The notes under the pieces are model-generated. The model was not told where the DNA came from, ran no database searches, and saw only the letters and a list, made by a program, of their open reading frames with translations. DNA of 64,000 bases from assembly GCA_964627535.1 (NCBI GenBank), contig CAZVJW010000009.1, forward strand, positions 1-64,000, read 5' to 3'. The position numbers and the translations under genes were made by a program. Source of the stretch: UBA1447 sp964627535 (GTDB lineage: Bacteria > Bacillota > Clostridia > Oscillospirales > Acutalibacteraceae). Positions 16,173 through 25,033 of this stretch are shown here, piece after piece (within the stretch, counting starts at the first letter, position 1; every line of letters starts with the position of its first letter).

Positions 16173-18614
16173 TTACAAGACCGATTCCTCAAAAACGACT
16201 TCGCCGCCTTTGATTTGGCAAAGATAGGTTTTGCCGGTGTTGAGCTTGCCTTCCAGCATTTCCTCGGAGAGTTTATCCTCAATTTGCGATTGAATGGCGC
16301 GGCGCAGAGGCCTTGCTCCGTAAACCGGGTCAAAGCCCGCGTTCGCGATTTTTTCAACCGTTTCCTCCGAAAATTCAATTTTAATATCCATTTCGCCCAC
16401 GCGCTTCGCGAGCGTTGCCAGCATACGCCGCGCAATTTCCTGAATATCCTGCATTTGAAGCTGATGGAACACGATGATATCGTCCACCCTGTTGAGGAAT
16501 TCAGGCCGGAAAGCTTTTTTAAGCTCGCCCATAACGGCATCCCTTATGCTTGTATGGTTGAGCGCTTCTCCCGGTTCATTTGCCGAAAAGCCCAAGGTAC
16601 CGACTTGCTTTGAGATAAGGTTGGCGCCTATATTCGAAGTCATGATAATGATGCAGTTTTTGAAATCGACACGCCGCCCCTGTGCATCCGTGAGGACCCC
16701 GTCCTCAAGAATCTGCAGCAAAATATTGAACACATCCGGGTGAGCCTTTTCTATTTCATCAAAGAGCAAAACGGAATACGGCCTGCGGCGGATCTTTTCG
16801 GTAAGCTGGCCGCCCTCGTCATAGCCGATATACCCCGGAGGCGAACCGACCATGCGGGACACCGTGTGTTTTTCCATATATTCCGACATATCGAGCCTGA
16901 TCATGGCGTTTTCGTCCCCGAACATCGCCGCGGCAAGGGTTTTGCAAAGCTCGGTTTTGCCGACACCTGTCGGCCCCAAAAAGATGAATGAGCCTGTCGG
17001 GCGTTTCGGGTCCTTTAAGCCGACCCTGCCTCTGCGGATAGCGCGCGAAACGGATGAAACCGCCTCATCCTGCCCGACGATGCGCCGGTGCAGTTCATCT
17101 TCCATATTTAGCAGCCTTTCGCTTTCTTCCTGCGTGAGCTGAACAACGGGGATGCCTGTCCAGGAGGATACTATTTCAGCAATCTCCTGTTCGCCGACCT
17201 CGCCGGTTGTGCGCGAGCTTTGCTCTTTCCAGCTGTTTTTCGCGTCTTCAAGCCTTGCGGAAAGCTCCTTTTCTTCATCACGCAGCTGTGCCGCTCTTTC
17301 AAAATCCTGGGTGTTGACAGCGGCCGCTTTCTCTTCCGAAATCGCTTTCATTTTTTCTTCAAGCTGCTTTAAATCAGGCGGCGCGGTGAATTCTTTCAGC
17401 CGTACGCGTGACGCGGCCTCGTCAATGAGGTCAATGGCCTTATCCGGCAGATACCTGTCGCCGATGTAACGGGAAGACATTTTTACGGCTGCGATAATCG
17501 CCTCGTCGGTTATTTTCACCTTATGGTGCGCCTCATATTTATCCCTGATGCCTTTCAGAATTTCAATTGCCTCCTCCTCGGTCGGCTCACCAACGGTTAT
17601 GGGTTGGAACCGGCGTTCAAGAGCGGCGTCTTTTTCGATATGCTTCCGGTATTCCTCAAGGGTAGTTGCGCCGATAACCTGCAATTCACCCCTTGAAAGG
17701 AAAGGTTTCAGCGTGTTTGCGGCATCCACAGAACCCTCCGCGGAGCCTGCGCCGACAAGCGTATGCAGTTCATCGATGAAGAGGATGATGTCGCCTGCTT
17801 TTGTCACTTCTTCAATAGCGGTTTTAATGCGTTCCTCAAAATCGCCTCTGTATTTTGTGCCGGCCACCATGCCTGTCATATCAAGGGCGATAATCCGCTT
17901 ATCTTTCAGCGTTTCCGGCACATCGCCAAAAGCAATTTTCAGGGCAAGTCCCTCGGCGATAGCTGTTTTACCTACTCCCGGTTCGCCGACCAGGCAAGGA
18001 TTGTTCTTTGTTCGTCTGCTCAAAATCTGAATTACTCTTTCAATCTCTTTTTGCCTGCCGATAACGGGATCGATCATATTTTTATCGGCGAGCTCCGTTA
18101 AATCCCTGCCGAACTGGTCAAGAGTCGGTGTGCCTGATTTTTCATTTTGTTTTGCCTCGGTCGCAACCGGGCTGGGGCTGACTAATGCATCAATGATATC
18201 TTCAAGCGTATCCTGCGGCTGCGCGCCTAACTGAGCCATAATATTAACCGCCGCGCTTTGTCCTTCTTTAATGACAGCGATTAATAGGTGCTCTGTGCCG
18301 ACATAGGAATGCTTCATGATTCTCGCCTGCGCTGCTGCCATATCAATGATGTGCTTGCAGCGGGGTGTAAAATCACTTGGTGAGAGGTCGGTAGGCGCGC
18401 CGATACCAACGCTGTTTTTTATAGCCGCCTCCACCTTTTCAACAGAAAGGCCGTTTTCCGAGAGCACAGTGTAAGCAATGCCGCTGTTTTCTTCCAAAAG
18501 CCCGACTAAAAGGTGTTCGGTGCCGATATAGGTATGCCCCATATTTTCCGCAACTTCGATTGCGGTGTTAAGGGCAATATTTGCCTTTTCCGTAAATCCT
18601 GTGAATTTGTACAT
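16173..18614 (-). CDS. clpC: ATP-dependent Clp protease ATP-binding subunit ClpC
   Basis: An 813-residue AAA+ unfoldase that feeds substrates to ClpP in the cytoplasm. The N-terminal double Clp-N repeat (1-145, GHTYIGTEHLLVGLL) is followed by AAA module 1 (Walker A GEPGVGKTAIAEG near 210). A UVR-like coiled M domain lies near 420-460 (DFERAAQLRDEEKELSARL). AAA module 2 (GPTGVGKTELCKT near 547) and the C-terminal D2-small domain complete it. Full length for the family. It is last in the ctsR-mcsA-mcsB-clpC operon and starts after TCAGGAGGA. In Firmicutes, McsB-phosphorylated proteins are ClpC substrates; that link is family knowledge supported by the operon. Confidence 0.97.
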   Translation of the reverse strand: MYKFTGFTEKANIALNTAIEVAENMGHTYIGTEHLLVGLLEENSGIAYTVLSENGLSVEKVEAAIKNSVGIGAPTDLSPSDFTPRCKHIIDMAAAQARIMKHSYVGTEHLLIAVIKEGQSAAVNIMAQLGAQPQDTLEDIIDALVSPSPVATEAKQNEKSGTPTLDQFGRDLTELADKNMIDPVIGRQKEIERVIQILSRRTKNNPCLVGEPGVGKTAIAEGLALKIAFGDVPETLKDKRIIALDMTGMVAGTKYRGDFEERIKTAIEEVTKAGDIILFIDELHTLVGAGSAEGSVDAANTLKPFLSRGELQVIGATTLEEYRKHIEKDAALERRFQPITVGEPTEEEAIEILKGIRDKYEAHHKVKITDEAIIAAVKMSSRYIGDRYLPDKAIDLIDEAASRVRLKEFTAPPDLKQLEEKMKAISEEKAAAVNTQDFERAAQLRDEEKELSARLEDAKNSWKEQSSRTTGEVGEQEIAEIVSSWTGIPVVQLTQEESERLLNMEDELHRRIVGQDEAVSSVSRAIRRGRVGLKDPKRPTGSFIFLGPTGVGKTELCKTLAAAMFGDENAMIRLDMSEYMEKHTVSRMVGSPPGYIGYDEGGQLTEKIRRRPYSVLLFDEIEKAHPDVFNILLQILEDGVLTDAQGRRVDFKNCIIIMTSNIGANLISKQVGTLGFSANEPGEALNHTSIRDAVMGELKKAFRPEFLNRVDDIIVFHQLQMQDIQEIARRMLATLAKRVGEMDIKIEFSEETVEKIANAGFDPVYGARPLRRAIQSQIEDKLSEEMLEGKLNTGKTYLCQIKGGEVVFEESVL

Positions 18615-18681
18615 AATGATTCCTCCTGATCTGGTTATTTAGATATTGTATTTTCGGGACGGATGACCCATCCCCTACAAT

Positions 18682-19698
18682 TTAACCGATATTTTTCAGC
18701 TCTTCTCGCACGGCGGCGGCCCGGATGGTATCCCTTTCGGCAGCGCTCAGGTTTTTGCCTTCGCGGGCGTTTATTGTTGCGGGCTGCATGTTGACTATCA
18801 GTTCGTTGAGTTTTTCGAGGTTAATATCCAATATTCCGTTTGAAGCGCCCAGGCGCAAAAGAGATATTAACTCCATGAATTCGTCTCCGCTCAAAAGCCT
18901 CGCGGTTTGCAGAATGCCCAAAGCGCGCCATATTTTATCGTTTTCACCGGGATTGTTCAGCATAATTTTTGCCGCTTCCCGCTCCTGATTGACAAGCTGC
19001 ATCGCAATCGACTGCAGGTTGTCCAAAGCGCCTTTTTCCGAAATGCCCAGGGTAATTTGGTTGCTGAGCTGATAAATGTCGCCCTTCGGGCTTGATCCTT
19101 CCCCGTAAGCGCCTCTGATAATCATCCCCAATTTTGAGACCGAAGTTGCCAGCCTGTTTATCTGCCCCACCCTTGTAAGAGCCGGCAGATGAAGCATAAC
19201 GGAGGCGCGCATGGCAGTGCCCAGATTAGTCGGGCACTGCGTCAGGTAACCTATGCGCTCATCATAAGCATATTTCAGCCGGCTGTCTAAAATAGTATCG
19301 ATTTGATCGGCCGCTTCATAAGCCTCGTGCAGAGCCAAGCCCGCTTTCATCACCTGCAGGCGGATATGGTCCTCCTCGCAGAGCATGATGCTCACCGACT
19401 CGTCTTGTGTCAGCATCAGCGCCCGCCCTTCGGCGGCGCTTGCGAATTCGGGGCTGATTAAATGCCGCTCGGCAAGGGAAACCGCCTGCGAACGGGTCAA
19501 GCTGTTCATTTCAAGGTAGTTGAAGCCGCCGGTATTGTCGCTGAGCAGCGCGTCACGAACAAGTTCGTTGACCGTTTGCCTTCCCTTGGCATCGAGCCTC
19601 GCCGGGAAAGGATATTCCCTCAGGTTTCTCGCAAGGCGGATTCGGGTGCTGATAACGATATCACCCTGCTCGCCTTTTTCAATATACCACTTATTCAT
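18682..19698 (-). CDS. mcsB: Protein arginine kinase McsB
   Basis: 338 residues of the ATP:guanido phosphotransferase family. McsB phosphorylates arginines on misfolded proteins and on CtsR, marking them for ClpC-ClpP. Visible family blocks are VISTRIRLARNL near the N-terminus, SIMLCEEDHIRLQ (nucleotide and arginine handling), CPTNLGTAMRASVMLH, and RGAYGEGSSPKGD. It is slightly shorter than the 350-360 residues usual in bacilli. The gene begins 2 bases after the mcsA stop (GGAGGG ribosome site), so the two are probably translated together. Confidence 0.96.
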   Translation of the reverse strand: MNKWYIEKGEQGDIVISTRIRLARNLREYPFPARLDAKGRQTVNELVRDALLSDNTGGFNYLEMNSLTRSQAVSLAERHLISPEFASAAEGRALMLTQDESVSIMLCEEDHIRLQVMKAGLALHEAYEAADQIDTILDSRLKYAYDERIGYLTQCPTNLGTAMRASVMLHLPALTRVGQINRLATSVSKLGMIIRGAYGEGSSPKGDIYQLSNQITLGISEKGALDNLQSIAMQLVNQEREAAKIMLNNPGENDKIWRALGILQTARLLSGDEFMELISLLRLGASNGILDINLEKLNELIVNMQPATINAREGKNLSAAERDTIRAAAVREELKNIG

Positions 19699-19700
19699 GC

Positions 19701-20198
19701 TTAACCCTCCTTTTCCAATTCCTTGATTTCATCCCGGAGTTTTGCGGCCTGTTCAAAATCTTCATTTGCAATTGCCGTCTTCAGGTCTTCCCTCAGCTGC
19801 TCCAATTTACCCGCCTTGACGACTTCCCCGCCGGCCGATTCGGAGACTTTGCCGCTGTGCTGAATCCTGCCGTGTATTCTTTGAAGAGACGGTAAAAGCT
19901 TATCATAAAAAGTGGTGTAGCATTCCGCGCAGCCTAATTTACCCTCCCGCGCAATATCCTCAAAGGAACAGCCGCATTTCGGGCAGCGCATTACTTTCGC
20001 ACCGCTTGGCGCAGGCAACCCGGTTTCCGCTAATCCGCTGAAGAGTTCGCCGAGATTCAAGCCGAAGCCCGAAAAAATATCCCCATACCCCAAGTGCGCG
20101 GCACATTCCGGGCAAAGATGGGTTTCGGCGGTGTCCCCGTTAATTACCCGCTTGATGTGGGTGGTCGCCTCATGTTTTTCGCAATTTTGGCATAACAT
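19701..20198 (-). CDS. mcsA: McsA, activator of McsB (UvrB/UvrC motif protein)
   Basis: 165 residues. Four CxxC pairs (CQNC, CPEC, CPKC, CAEC) form two zinc-finger-like units, as in McsA. A C-terminal UVR motif follows (LREDLKTAIANEDFEQAAKL). In Bacillus McsA binds and activates McsB. The gene lies between ctsR and mcsB in the conserved operon order. A relaxed gap of 44 bases separates it from ctsR. Confidence 0.95.
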   Translation of the reverse strand: MLCQNCEKHEATTHIKRVINGDTAETHLCPECAAHLGYGDIFSGFGLNLGELFSGLAETGLPAPSGAKVMRCPKCGCSFEDIAREGKLGCAECYTTFYDKLLPSLQRIHGRIQHSGKVSESAGGEVVKAGKLEQLREDLKTAIANEDFEQAAKLRDEIKELEKEG

Positions 20199-20242
20199 AT
20201 GTATTTCCCCCTATATATTTAATTGGTTATTTATACTGATTT

Positions 20243-20689
20243 TCATGTAACTGTTAAGAGCATATTTTTCAAAATATTTGCCCGGACGCTGTCCCTGTTT
20301 TCCGGCGGATGAATGCGCAAGGTGTTGTCGGCAGTCGCGGCCAGCATAAGCTTTGCCGTAACGGTATCCAAAACCGACTGGTGATTCAGGTTGAGAATGT
20401 GAGCCCGGCAAGTTTTCTCATCCAGGCTCCGTCCAATAGTGTTGATAACATGCATCATCACCGCGCCACTGTCCAGCTTAACTCTGCTTATGCGGATATA
20501 ACCTCCGCCGCCCCTGCGGCTTTCAATTATATAGCCCTGTTCCGGGGTAAATCGTGAAGCGAGAACATAGTTAATCTGGCTCGGTACGCAACCAAGACTC
20601 TGAGCAAACTCGTTGCGCTGAATTTCGGTGTGTCCTTCATTTTCCAGCATTTCCAGAATAAGCTTCTCAATGTTGCTGCTTAAGTTCAT
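20243..20689 (-). CDS. ctsR: Transcriptional repressor CtsR
   Basis: 148 residues, the heat-shock repressor of clp genes in low-GC Gram-positives. The N-terminal winged helix-turn-helix (EIQRNEFAQSLGCVPSQINYVL) ends in the glycine-rich thermosensing wing RRGGGGYIRI. The C-terminal helices follow. First gene of the operon; the matching heptad operators lie directly upstream, so autoregulation is expected. Confidence 0.96.
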   Translation of the reverse strand: MNLSSNIEKLILEMLENEGHTEIQRNEFAQSLGCVPSQINYVLASRFTPEQGYIIESRRGGGGYIRISRVKLDSGAVMMHVINTIGRSLDEKTCRAHILNLNHQSVLDTVTAKLMLAATADNTLRIHPPENRDSVRANILKNMLLTVT

Positions 20690-20708
20690 CTTAATAGCCC
20701 TCTTCGTC

Positions 20709-20725
20709 TTTGACCTTCTTTGACC
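20709..20725 (-). promoter_or_regulatory. CtsR operator 1
   Basis: On the minus strand the sequence is GGTCAAAGAAGGTCAAA, an exact tandem of the CtsR heptad with a 3-base NAN spacer. It lies just downstream of the ctsR -10, where binding would block transcription. Confidence 0.9.
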
Positions 20726-20734
20726 TTATGTTTA

Positions 20735-20763
20735 ATTATATTCTTCGGCATAAACTTCGTCAA
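20735..20763 (-). promoter_or_regulatory. Sigma-A promoter of the ctsR operon
   Basis: TTGACG (20758-20763) and TATAAT (20735-20740) are 17 bases apart on the minus strand, and operator 1 begins 9 bases after the -10. Confidence 0.85.
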
Positions 20764-20764
20764 T

Positions 20765-20781
20765 GGTCAGTGAAGGTCAAA
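20765..20781 (+). promoter_or_regulatory. CtsR operator 2 (imperfect, opposite orientation)
   Basis: GGTCAGTGAAGGTCAAA on the plus strand matches the heptad-3-heptad pattern with two mismatches in the first heptad. It sits immediately upstream of the ctsR -35. Two operators flanking one promoter would allow tighter repression; that is inference. Confidence 0.6.
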
Positions 20782-20865
20782 TTTGGCTTAATTCTATTAA
20801 TTTTTTAATTTATCTCCGTTTTTCTCGGTTTTTCTTGTTGTTTTTCATTTTTTCAACTGTCTTCA

Positions 20866-20968
20866 TAAACAAATCCCGATTATAAACCTCTATGAAATCA
20901 AGTAAAAACCTTTGATAAATGGGTTTGTGTGCTGAATTTTTAGCTATGTTTTAAAGAGGGATTGGTAT
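20866..20968. mobile_element. MITE-like element, copy E (degenerate left end)
   Basis: Read left to right it matches the reverse complement of the 60558-60659 copy over nearly its full length. Shared blocks are ATCCCGAT, AACCTCTATGAAATCAAG against AACCTCTGTGAAATCAAG, AAAAACCTTTGAT, and TTAAAGAGGGATTGGTAT. The left terminus is eroded, so its exact edge is uncertain by a few bases. Confidence 0.75.
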
Positions 20969-21120
20969 TACCGGCTTTCAAGCGTAGTTAATATAATCCT
21001 CACAGAACAAACGCTGCGGCAAAGTTGATGCTGCCAAATATCCAATCAGGAAAACAGGTTTTCATATGCATAAACTATATAAAACGCTAAGCAAAACATC
21101 AATAATAATACAAAAACCGG

Positions 21121-21149
21121 TTGTATTTAAAATACTTTTTTGTTATAAT
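21121..21149 (+). promoter_or_regulatory. Promoter of the crtQ-like cluster
   Basis: TTGTAT and TATAAT are separated by 17 bases. The coding start is 60 bases beyond the -10. Confidence 0.6.
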
Positions 21150-21215
21150 TATATAAATTTGAAAGAAAAATTGTTCGAATTAGCTAAGGATGTTGTGACT
21201 GATAGGATGTAATAG

Positions 21216-22298
21216 ATGTATATTTCACAGATAATCTTGTGGGCAGGTATTTTGAGCGGGATTCTGCTTTTTTTCAAGCATCCTGTTCTGACCGGCGATA
21301 ACCCGATAAATACACCGAAAAAGATTTCAGTTATTATCCCGGCAAGGAACGAAGAAGAGAATTTAATGAATATCCTGAACGATTTAAAAATTCAGGATAC
21401 GGTTTTATATGAAATCATTTGTATTGATGACGGTTCTGAAGACAGAACTGCCGAGCTTATATCTTCCTTCGGAGCGGAGCTTGTTTCTGTCCATGATAAA
21501 CCTGCCGGATGGACAGGCAAGTCCTATGCTTGCCAGGAAGGAGCGAACCGTGCCTCAGGAGAAATATTTTTGTTTTTAGATGCTGACGTAAGGCTGAGCA
21601 AAAAGGCCATCGGCAAGCTTCTGAATGCTTATGAAAACAACAACTGCACAGTTTCCGTACAGCCGTATCACAAGGTTCCCAAATTATATGAGCAGCTGTC
21701 CCTGTTCTTCAATCTGATTTTAATTGCCGCAAACGGAGTCAGTTCACCGTTTAATAATAACGTCGGGCTTTTTGGCCCGGTAATTCTGATTAGCAAAGAG
21801 GATTATATAGCCGCAGGCGGCCACTTTTCGGTTAAAAACAGCATTGTTGACGATCTTTCTCTCGGTGAAAACCTTCATAAAAACGGATTAAAGTTTAAAT
21901 TGTATTTAGGTGACGAAGATATTTCATTCAGAATGTATAATAAAGGTTTAAGGCAGCTTCAGCAAGGGTGGACAAAAAATTTCGCAACCGGAGCGCTTAA
22001 AGCCTCACCTGCCATTATTATGATGCTGGTATTATGGATAGGCGCATGCGCTACCGGAATGATTAATTTTTTTAAATTAGTATTCGATTATTCATTTTAC
22101 AACTTTGTTTATGCCGCGGTTATATATGCAATAGCTGCTGCGGAAATTTGGTTCGGAGCCCGAAAAATAGGAAGTTTCAAAGGTGCGGCATATATCTTTT
22201 ACCCATTTGAACTGCTGGCTTTTTTGTTGATATTTCTTTATTCGATGTTTAAAAAAATATTTAATATCAAAGTAACTTGGAAAGGAAGAAAAATATAA
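21216..22298 (+). CDS. Family 2 glycosyltransferase, CrtQ-like
   Basis: A 360-residue membrane glycosyltransferase. An N-terminal hydrophobic segment precedes a GT-A catalytic domain: SVIIPARNEEENL, the ICIDDGSEDRT nucleotide-sugar site, FLDADVRL with the DxD-type motif, and QQGWTKNF as the (Q/R)xxRW-like acceptor site. Two or three membrane helices form the C-terminus (about 265-350). The GWTGKSYAC block resembles staphylococcal CrtQ (4,4'-diaponeurosporenoate glucosyltransferase). The downstream gene resembles CrtO, its usual partner, but no crtM/N/P genes are in the window, so the acceptor may be another lipid. Confidence 0.85.
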   Translation: MYISQIILWAGILSGILLFFKHPVLTGDNPINTPKKISVIIPARNEEENLMNILNDLKIQDTVLYEIICIDDGSEDRTAELISSFGAELVSVHDKPAGWTGKSYACQEGANRASGEIFLFLDADVRLSKKAIGKLLNAYENNNCTVSVQPYHKVPKLYEQLSLFFNLILIAANGVSSPFNNNVGLFGPVILISKEDYIAAGGHFSVKNSIVDDLSLGENLHKNGLKFKLYLGDEDISFRMYNKGLRQLQQGWTKNFATGALKASPAIIMMLVLWIGACATGMINFFKLVFDYSFYNFVYAAVIYAIAAAEIWFGARKIGSFKGAAYIFYPFELLAFLLIFLYSMFKKIFNIKVTWKGRKI

Positions 22299-22310
22299 CG
22301 GAGGGAAAAA

Positions 22311-22829
22311 ATGCAAATTATTGAGCTTACCCCAATTTGTACACTTGCTCTATGTATAATACTCTGGCCTGTAATTCAAGCCGCCATATCCATTCTATGT
22401 TTGCTTATTAAGGACAAACATTTATCAAACAGCTCTTTTATATTCAAAACACATTCCTGGGAGGCAGGCGGAGAAATATATAACAGGTTTTTCAAAATAC
22501 GCAAATGGAAAAAATTTCTGCCCGACGGTGCTGCCGTTTTGAAGAGCGGATATAAAAAGAAACATCTCAATAACTCCTCTATAGAAAATTTAGAAAAGTT
22601 TGTTATTGAATCCTGCCGCGCAGAACTTCAACACTGGCTTTCGATACTTCCCTTTTGGATTTTCGGTTTATTCGCACCGACATATATATTAAAATATATG
22701 TTGATTTATGCTTTGATTGTCAATTTGCCTTGTGCTATCGCTCAGAGATACAATCGACCGAGAGTAGTTAATTTGCTGAAAAAAATGAAATCCCGGACTG
22801 AGATTTTAAGCAGGGAGCAAACAGAATGA
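22311..22829 (+). CDS. CrtO-like glycosyl-carotenoid/lipid acyltransferase
   Basis: 172 residues with hydrophobic segments at the N-terminus and near 115-140. It resembles the glycosyl-4,4'-diaponeurosporenoate acyltransferase family, with the HSWEAGGEIYNRFFKIRKWK block, KWKKFLPDG, and the C-terminal PCAIAQRYNRPRV conserved in that family. It starts 13 bases after the glycosyltransferase (GGAGGG ribosome site) and overlaps the following gene by 4 bases. The expected reaction is acylation of the sugar added by the upstream enzyme; this rests on family and context. Confidence 0.8.
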   Translation: MQIIELTPICTLALCIILWPVIQAAISILCLLIKDKHLSNSSFIFKTHSWEAGGEIYNRFFKIRKWKKFLPDGAAVLKSGYKKKHLNNSSIENLEKFVIESCRAELQHWLSILPFWIFGLFAPTYILKYMLIYALIVNLPCAIAQRYNRPRVVNLLKKMKSRTEILSREQTE

Positions 22830-23782
22830 ATCGCAGGGCAGTATTCTATGTTTTGTTGTCAATTCTTATTTTTTCTGTTTTCTGCTCCTGCGCGCGCAAT
22901 GAAGCCAACGCGGAAACAACAGTTGTTTTTAATCAATATAACTCAACCGCTCTTGCATCTCCATGTACTTCAGCTTTCACTCCGGAATCGGAAACCACAA
23001 CGGCAACGGTGATTGCAATACCGGGCGAAACCACCGAAAAGACATCTGCAGGTGAAGCTGCGTCAATCTTAACCGCCCCGGCCTCCGCTTTAAATGCTGA
23101 AAAAAAGCCCTCCACAATATCTGACATCGTTAATTGCTTCAATTCTGCGGCTGACAAGATTAAAAACGAAAAACCGGGATACGAATTCACCGTTACACCA
23201 AAAACAGATAAAAATAAAATTATAATTTCCGAAAATGTACCCTTTCGCAACTTTATTACAAGATTCATAGTCTCTGCTATAAACAAGAGCAGCAAAGACA
23301 CCGCACGGGTAGCATATGGCACCAACCATAACGATTACCCTGTTAAAGGGCAAGTCTGGGCAAGCAAACTTGAACCCGGGGCACTTTCCAAAGCGACTTG
23401 CACCGATATAGGCGGTTATTATGAAATTGAAATGTTATTTCGAGAAGAAAAACTTGCGTCGCTGCCGGATAAATCCGAAGCAACGACGCACGGCAAAGCA
23501 TTTACTTTACTTTTGAATCAGGAATTTTTACAAGCGTTCGGCGGATTTGATATAACGCTGCCTGGCATCTCGGTCAAGGTCAGCAACATGAAATTTGAAC
23601 CTGTTTACAGGAACAGTTATATTACATGCAAAATTGATAAGTATTCCGGCAGTATGATAACCGCAATATATTACCTCAATACATACTCGGTTGTTGATAC
23701 CGCGGTTCTGGTTAACAGGAAAACTCAAATAATAGGGATACAGATGGAATACTCTGTTACAGAGGAATATATTTTCGTCTGA
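22826..23782 (+). CDS. Putative lipoprotein of unknown function
   Basis: 318 residues. A signal sequence (FYVLLSILIFSVFCSC) ends in a Cys that fits a lipobox, followed by a Thr/Ala/Glu-rich linker of about 60 residues. A globular domain of about 200 residues follows that I do not recognise. Its start codon overlaps the acyltransferase stop (ATGA), so it is probably co-translated with the lipid-modification pair. Similar low-complexity linkers after the lipidated Cys occur in the proteins at 14955 and 56837. It could take part in handling the modified lipid at the cell surface, but nothing in the sequence proves that. Confidence 0.7.
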   Translation: MNRRAVFYVLLSILIFSVFCSCARNEANAETTVVFNQYNSTALASPCTSAFTPESETTTATVIAIPGETTEKTSAGEAASILTAPASALNAEKKPSTISDIVNCFNSAADKIKNEKPGYEFTVTPKTDKNKIIISENVPFRNFITRFIVSAINKSSKDTARVAYGTNHNDYPVKGQVWASKLEPGALSKATCTDIGGYYEIEMLFREEKLASLPDKSEATTHGKAFTLLLNQEFLQAFGGFDITLPGISVKVSNMKFEPVYRNSYITCKIDKYSGSMITAIYYLNTYSVVDTAVLVNRKTQIIGIQMEYSVTEEYIFV

Positions 23783-23853
23783 TTCTATCCCCCAAGTTGA
23801 TCTTCTTTTAGAAATATTGATTAATAATCGTATATATACATCTCGAGTAAAGA

Positions 23854-23883
23854 CCGCCCGACAGATGATATGCAGCCGGGCGG
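23854..23883. terminator. Terminator between convergent genes
   Basis: CCGCCCG (23854-23860) pairs with CGGGCGG (23877-23883). On the minus strand it is followed by TCTTTACT and serves the dehydrogenase gene ending at 23915. Confidence 0.6.
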
Positions 23884-23914
23884 CTTAAATGATGGCGGTG
23901 TATCAGTCCATGGT

Positions 23915-25033
23915 TTATAACTTTGCTAAAAGTTCCTGGGCATCCTTTGCGGTCAACCCGCCGGGTGATGACGAAAAGTTTTTAGGCGCTTCCGTTACCC
24001 ATCTTTCCGCAAAACGGGTTGCCTGGTCCTGTGTAATATGAATTCTCGGCAGACCCGTCAATTCCGTTATAATTTTACAAAGCGATAATAAATCGGTTCC
24101 GAGCCAGACAAGCAGCTCCGTTAATTTCTGTGGTTCGTATTTATGCGCTCTTTCCAAAAACGACGGCAAAAAGACCGCGCATGCTTTTCCGTGAGGAACA
24201 CCGTAATTTTCGGTAAGAATATATCCGAGAGGATGGGGGTATGCAGTTCCGCAGGTATTGATTGCAAGCCCTGTGTAGAGTGAGCCGTAATATAATTCGC
24301 TGCGAACGGCCTTTGGCGGAAGTTCGCTTGCTTTATGCAATATTTTCAGCGCTGACCATAGCATAGGAATTCCCTTCAGTGCGAAACATTTAGTGATTCC
24401 GGTACATTTCGGCGTAAACCAAGCTTCAATCCCATGACTGAAAGCGTCAAGCGCGGTTGAAACTGTTATATCATATGGCACAGAATATGTATATTTCGGA
24501 TCTGCGTAAATAAGCTTTGCATAACAATCGGCACCGGAAATGCTCTTTTTTCGGCCGGTTTCGTCAACGGTTAAAACAGAAACGCTCGTTACCTCGCTGC
24601 CGGTTCCTGCCGTTGTGCCAATTAACACCACAGGCAACGGATTGTTGGCATAAACTCTTTTGTAAATATCTATACGTTCTAAATCCTTATTCGAAGCATA
24701 AATCGCAACAGCTTTTGCAGCATCAAGCGGTGAACCTCCTCCGATGCCGATGATAAACTCGGCGCCAAAATCTCTCGCCTGTATTCCCGCAGCATGACAG
24801 GCGGATATCAGCGGGTTCGGTCCTATGCTGTCAAAGCATCCATATGTTATACCCTCTTTCAGAAGCGCCGCTTGAACATCGTCAAGAGCGCCGCTTAGTC
24901 GCCCCGACGAACTGCCCGTGACAATCAGGCACTTTTTACCAAAGTCTTTGAGCAAAGTCGAGTTTTTTAAAACCGAGTCCGGACCGCTAACCGTTTTTAC
25001 GGGCATAAAAAAATCAAATTCCACTTTATACAC
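23915..25033 (-). CDS. Iron-containing alcohol dehydrogenase family protein
   Basis: 372 residues of the group III metal-dependent alcohol dehydrogenase family, cytoplasmic NAD(P)-linked. The N-terminal nucleotide domain includes GIGGGSPLDAAKA and TTAGTGSEVT. The metal site residues lie in DAFSHGIEAW and HPLGYILTENYGVPHGKACA (Asp and three His). Length is usual for the family. It is monocistronic, with AGAGGTG before the ATG. The substrate (short alcohol, diol, butanol or similar) cannot be assigned from the sequence. A perfect -10 TATAAT lies at 25064-25069 on the minus strand, but its -35 is poor. Confidence 0.9.
   Translation of the reverse strand: MYKVEFDFFMPVKTVSGPDSVLKNSTLLKDFGKKCLIVTGSSSGRLSGALDDVQAALLKEGITYGCFDSIGPNPLISACHAAGIQARDFGAEFIIGIGGGSPLDAAKAVAIYASNKDLERIDIYKRVYANNPLPVVLIGTTAGTGSEVTSVSVLTVDETGRKKSISGADCYAKLIYADPKYTYSVPYDITVSTALDAFSHGIEAWFTPKCTGITKCFALKGIPMLWSALKILHKASELPPKAVRSELYYGSLYTGLAINTCGTAYPHPLGYILTENYGVPHGKACAVFLPSFLERAHKYEPQKLTELLVWLGTDLLSLCKIITELTGLPRIHITQDQATRFAERWVTEAPKNFSSSPGGLTAKDAQELLAKL

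Larger units (their letters stand above)
20690..21215. other. Divergent regulatory region between ctsR and the glycosyltransferase gene
   Basis: A 526-base gap. From left to right it holds a CtsR operator, a sigma-A promoter for ctsR, a second heptad pair, an AT-rich stretch, a MITE-like copy (20866-20968) and the plus-strand promoter at 21121. I see no gene. Confidence 0.6.

Noticed and set aside
16110..18101. Several open frames antisense to clpC
   Set aside because: They mirror the strong codon bias of clpC and have no ribosome sites or recognisable motifs.
18645..18680. Short palindromic GGGGATGGGTCATCCGTCCC-like stretch between mcsB and clpC
   Set aside because: It resembles a known dispersed intergenic repeat type, but a single copy here is too short to call with confidence.
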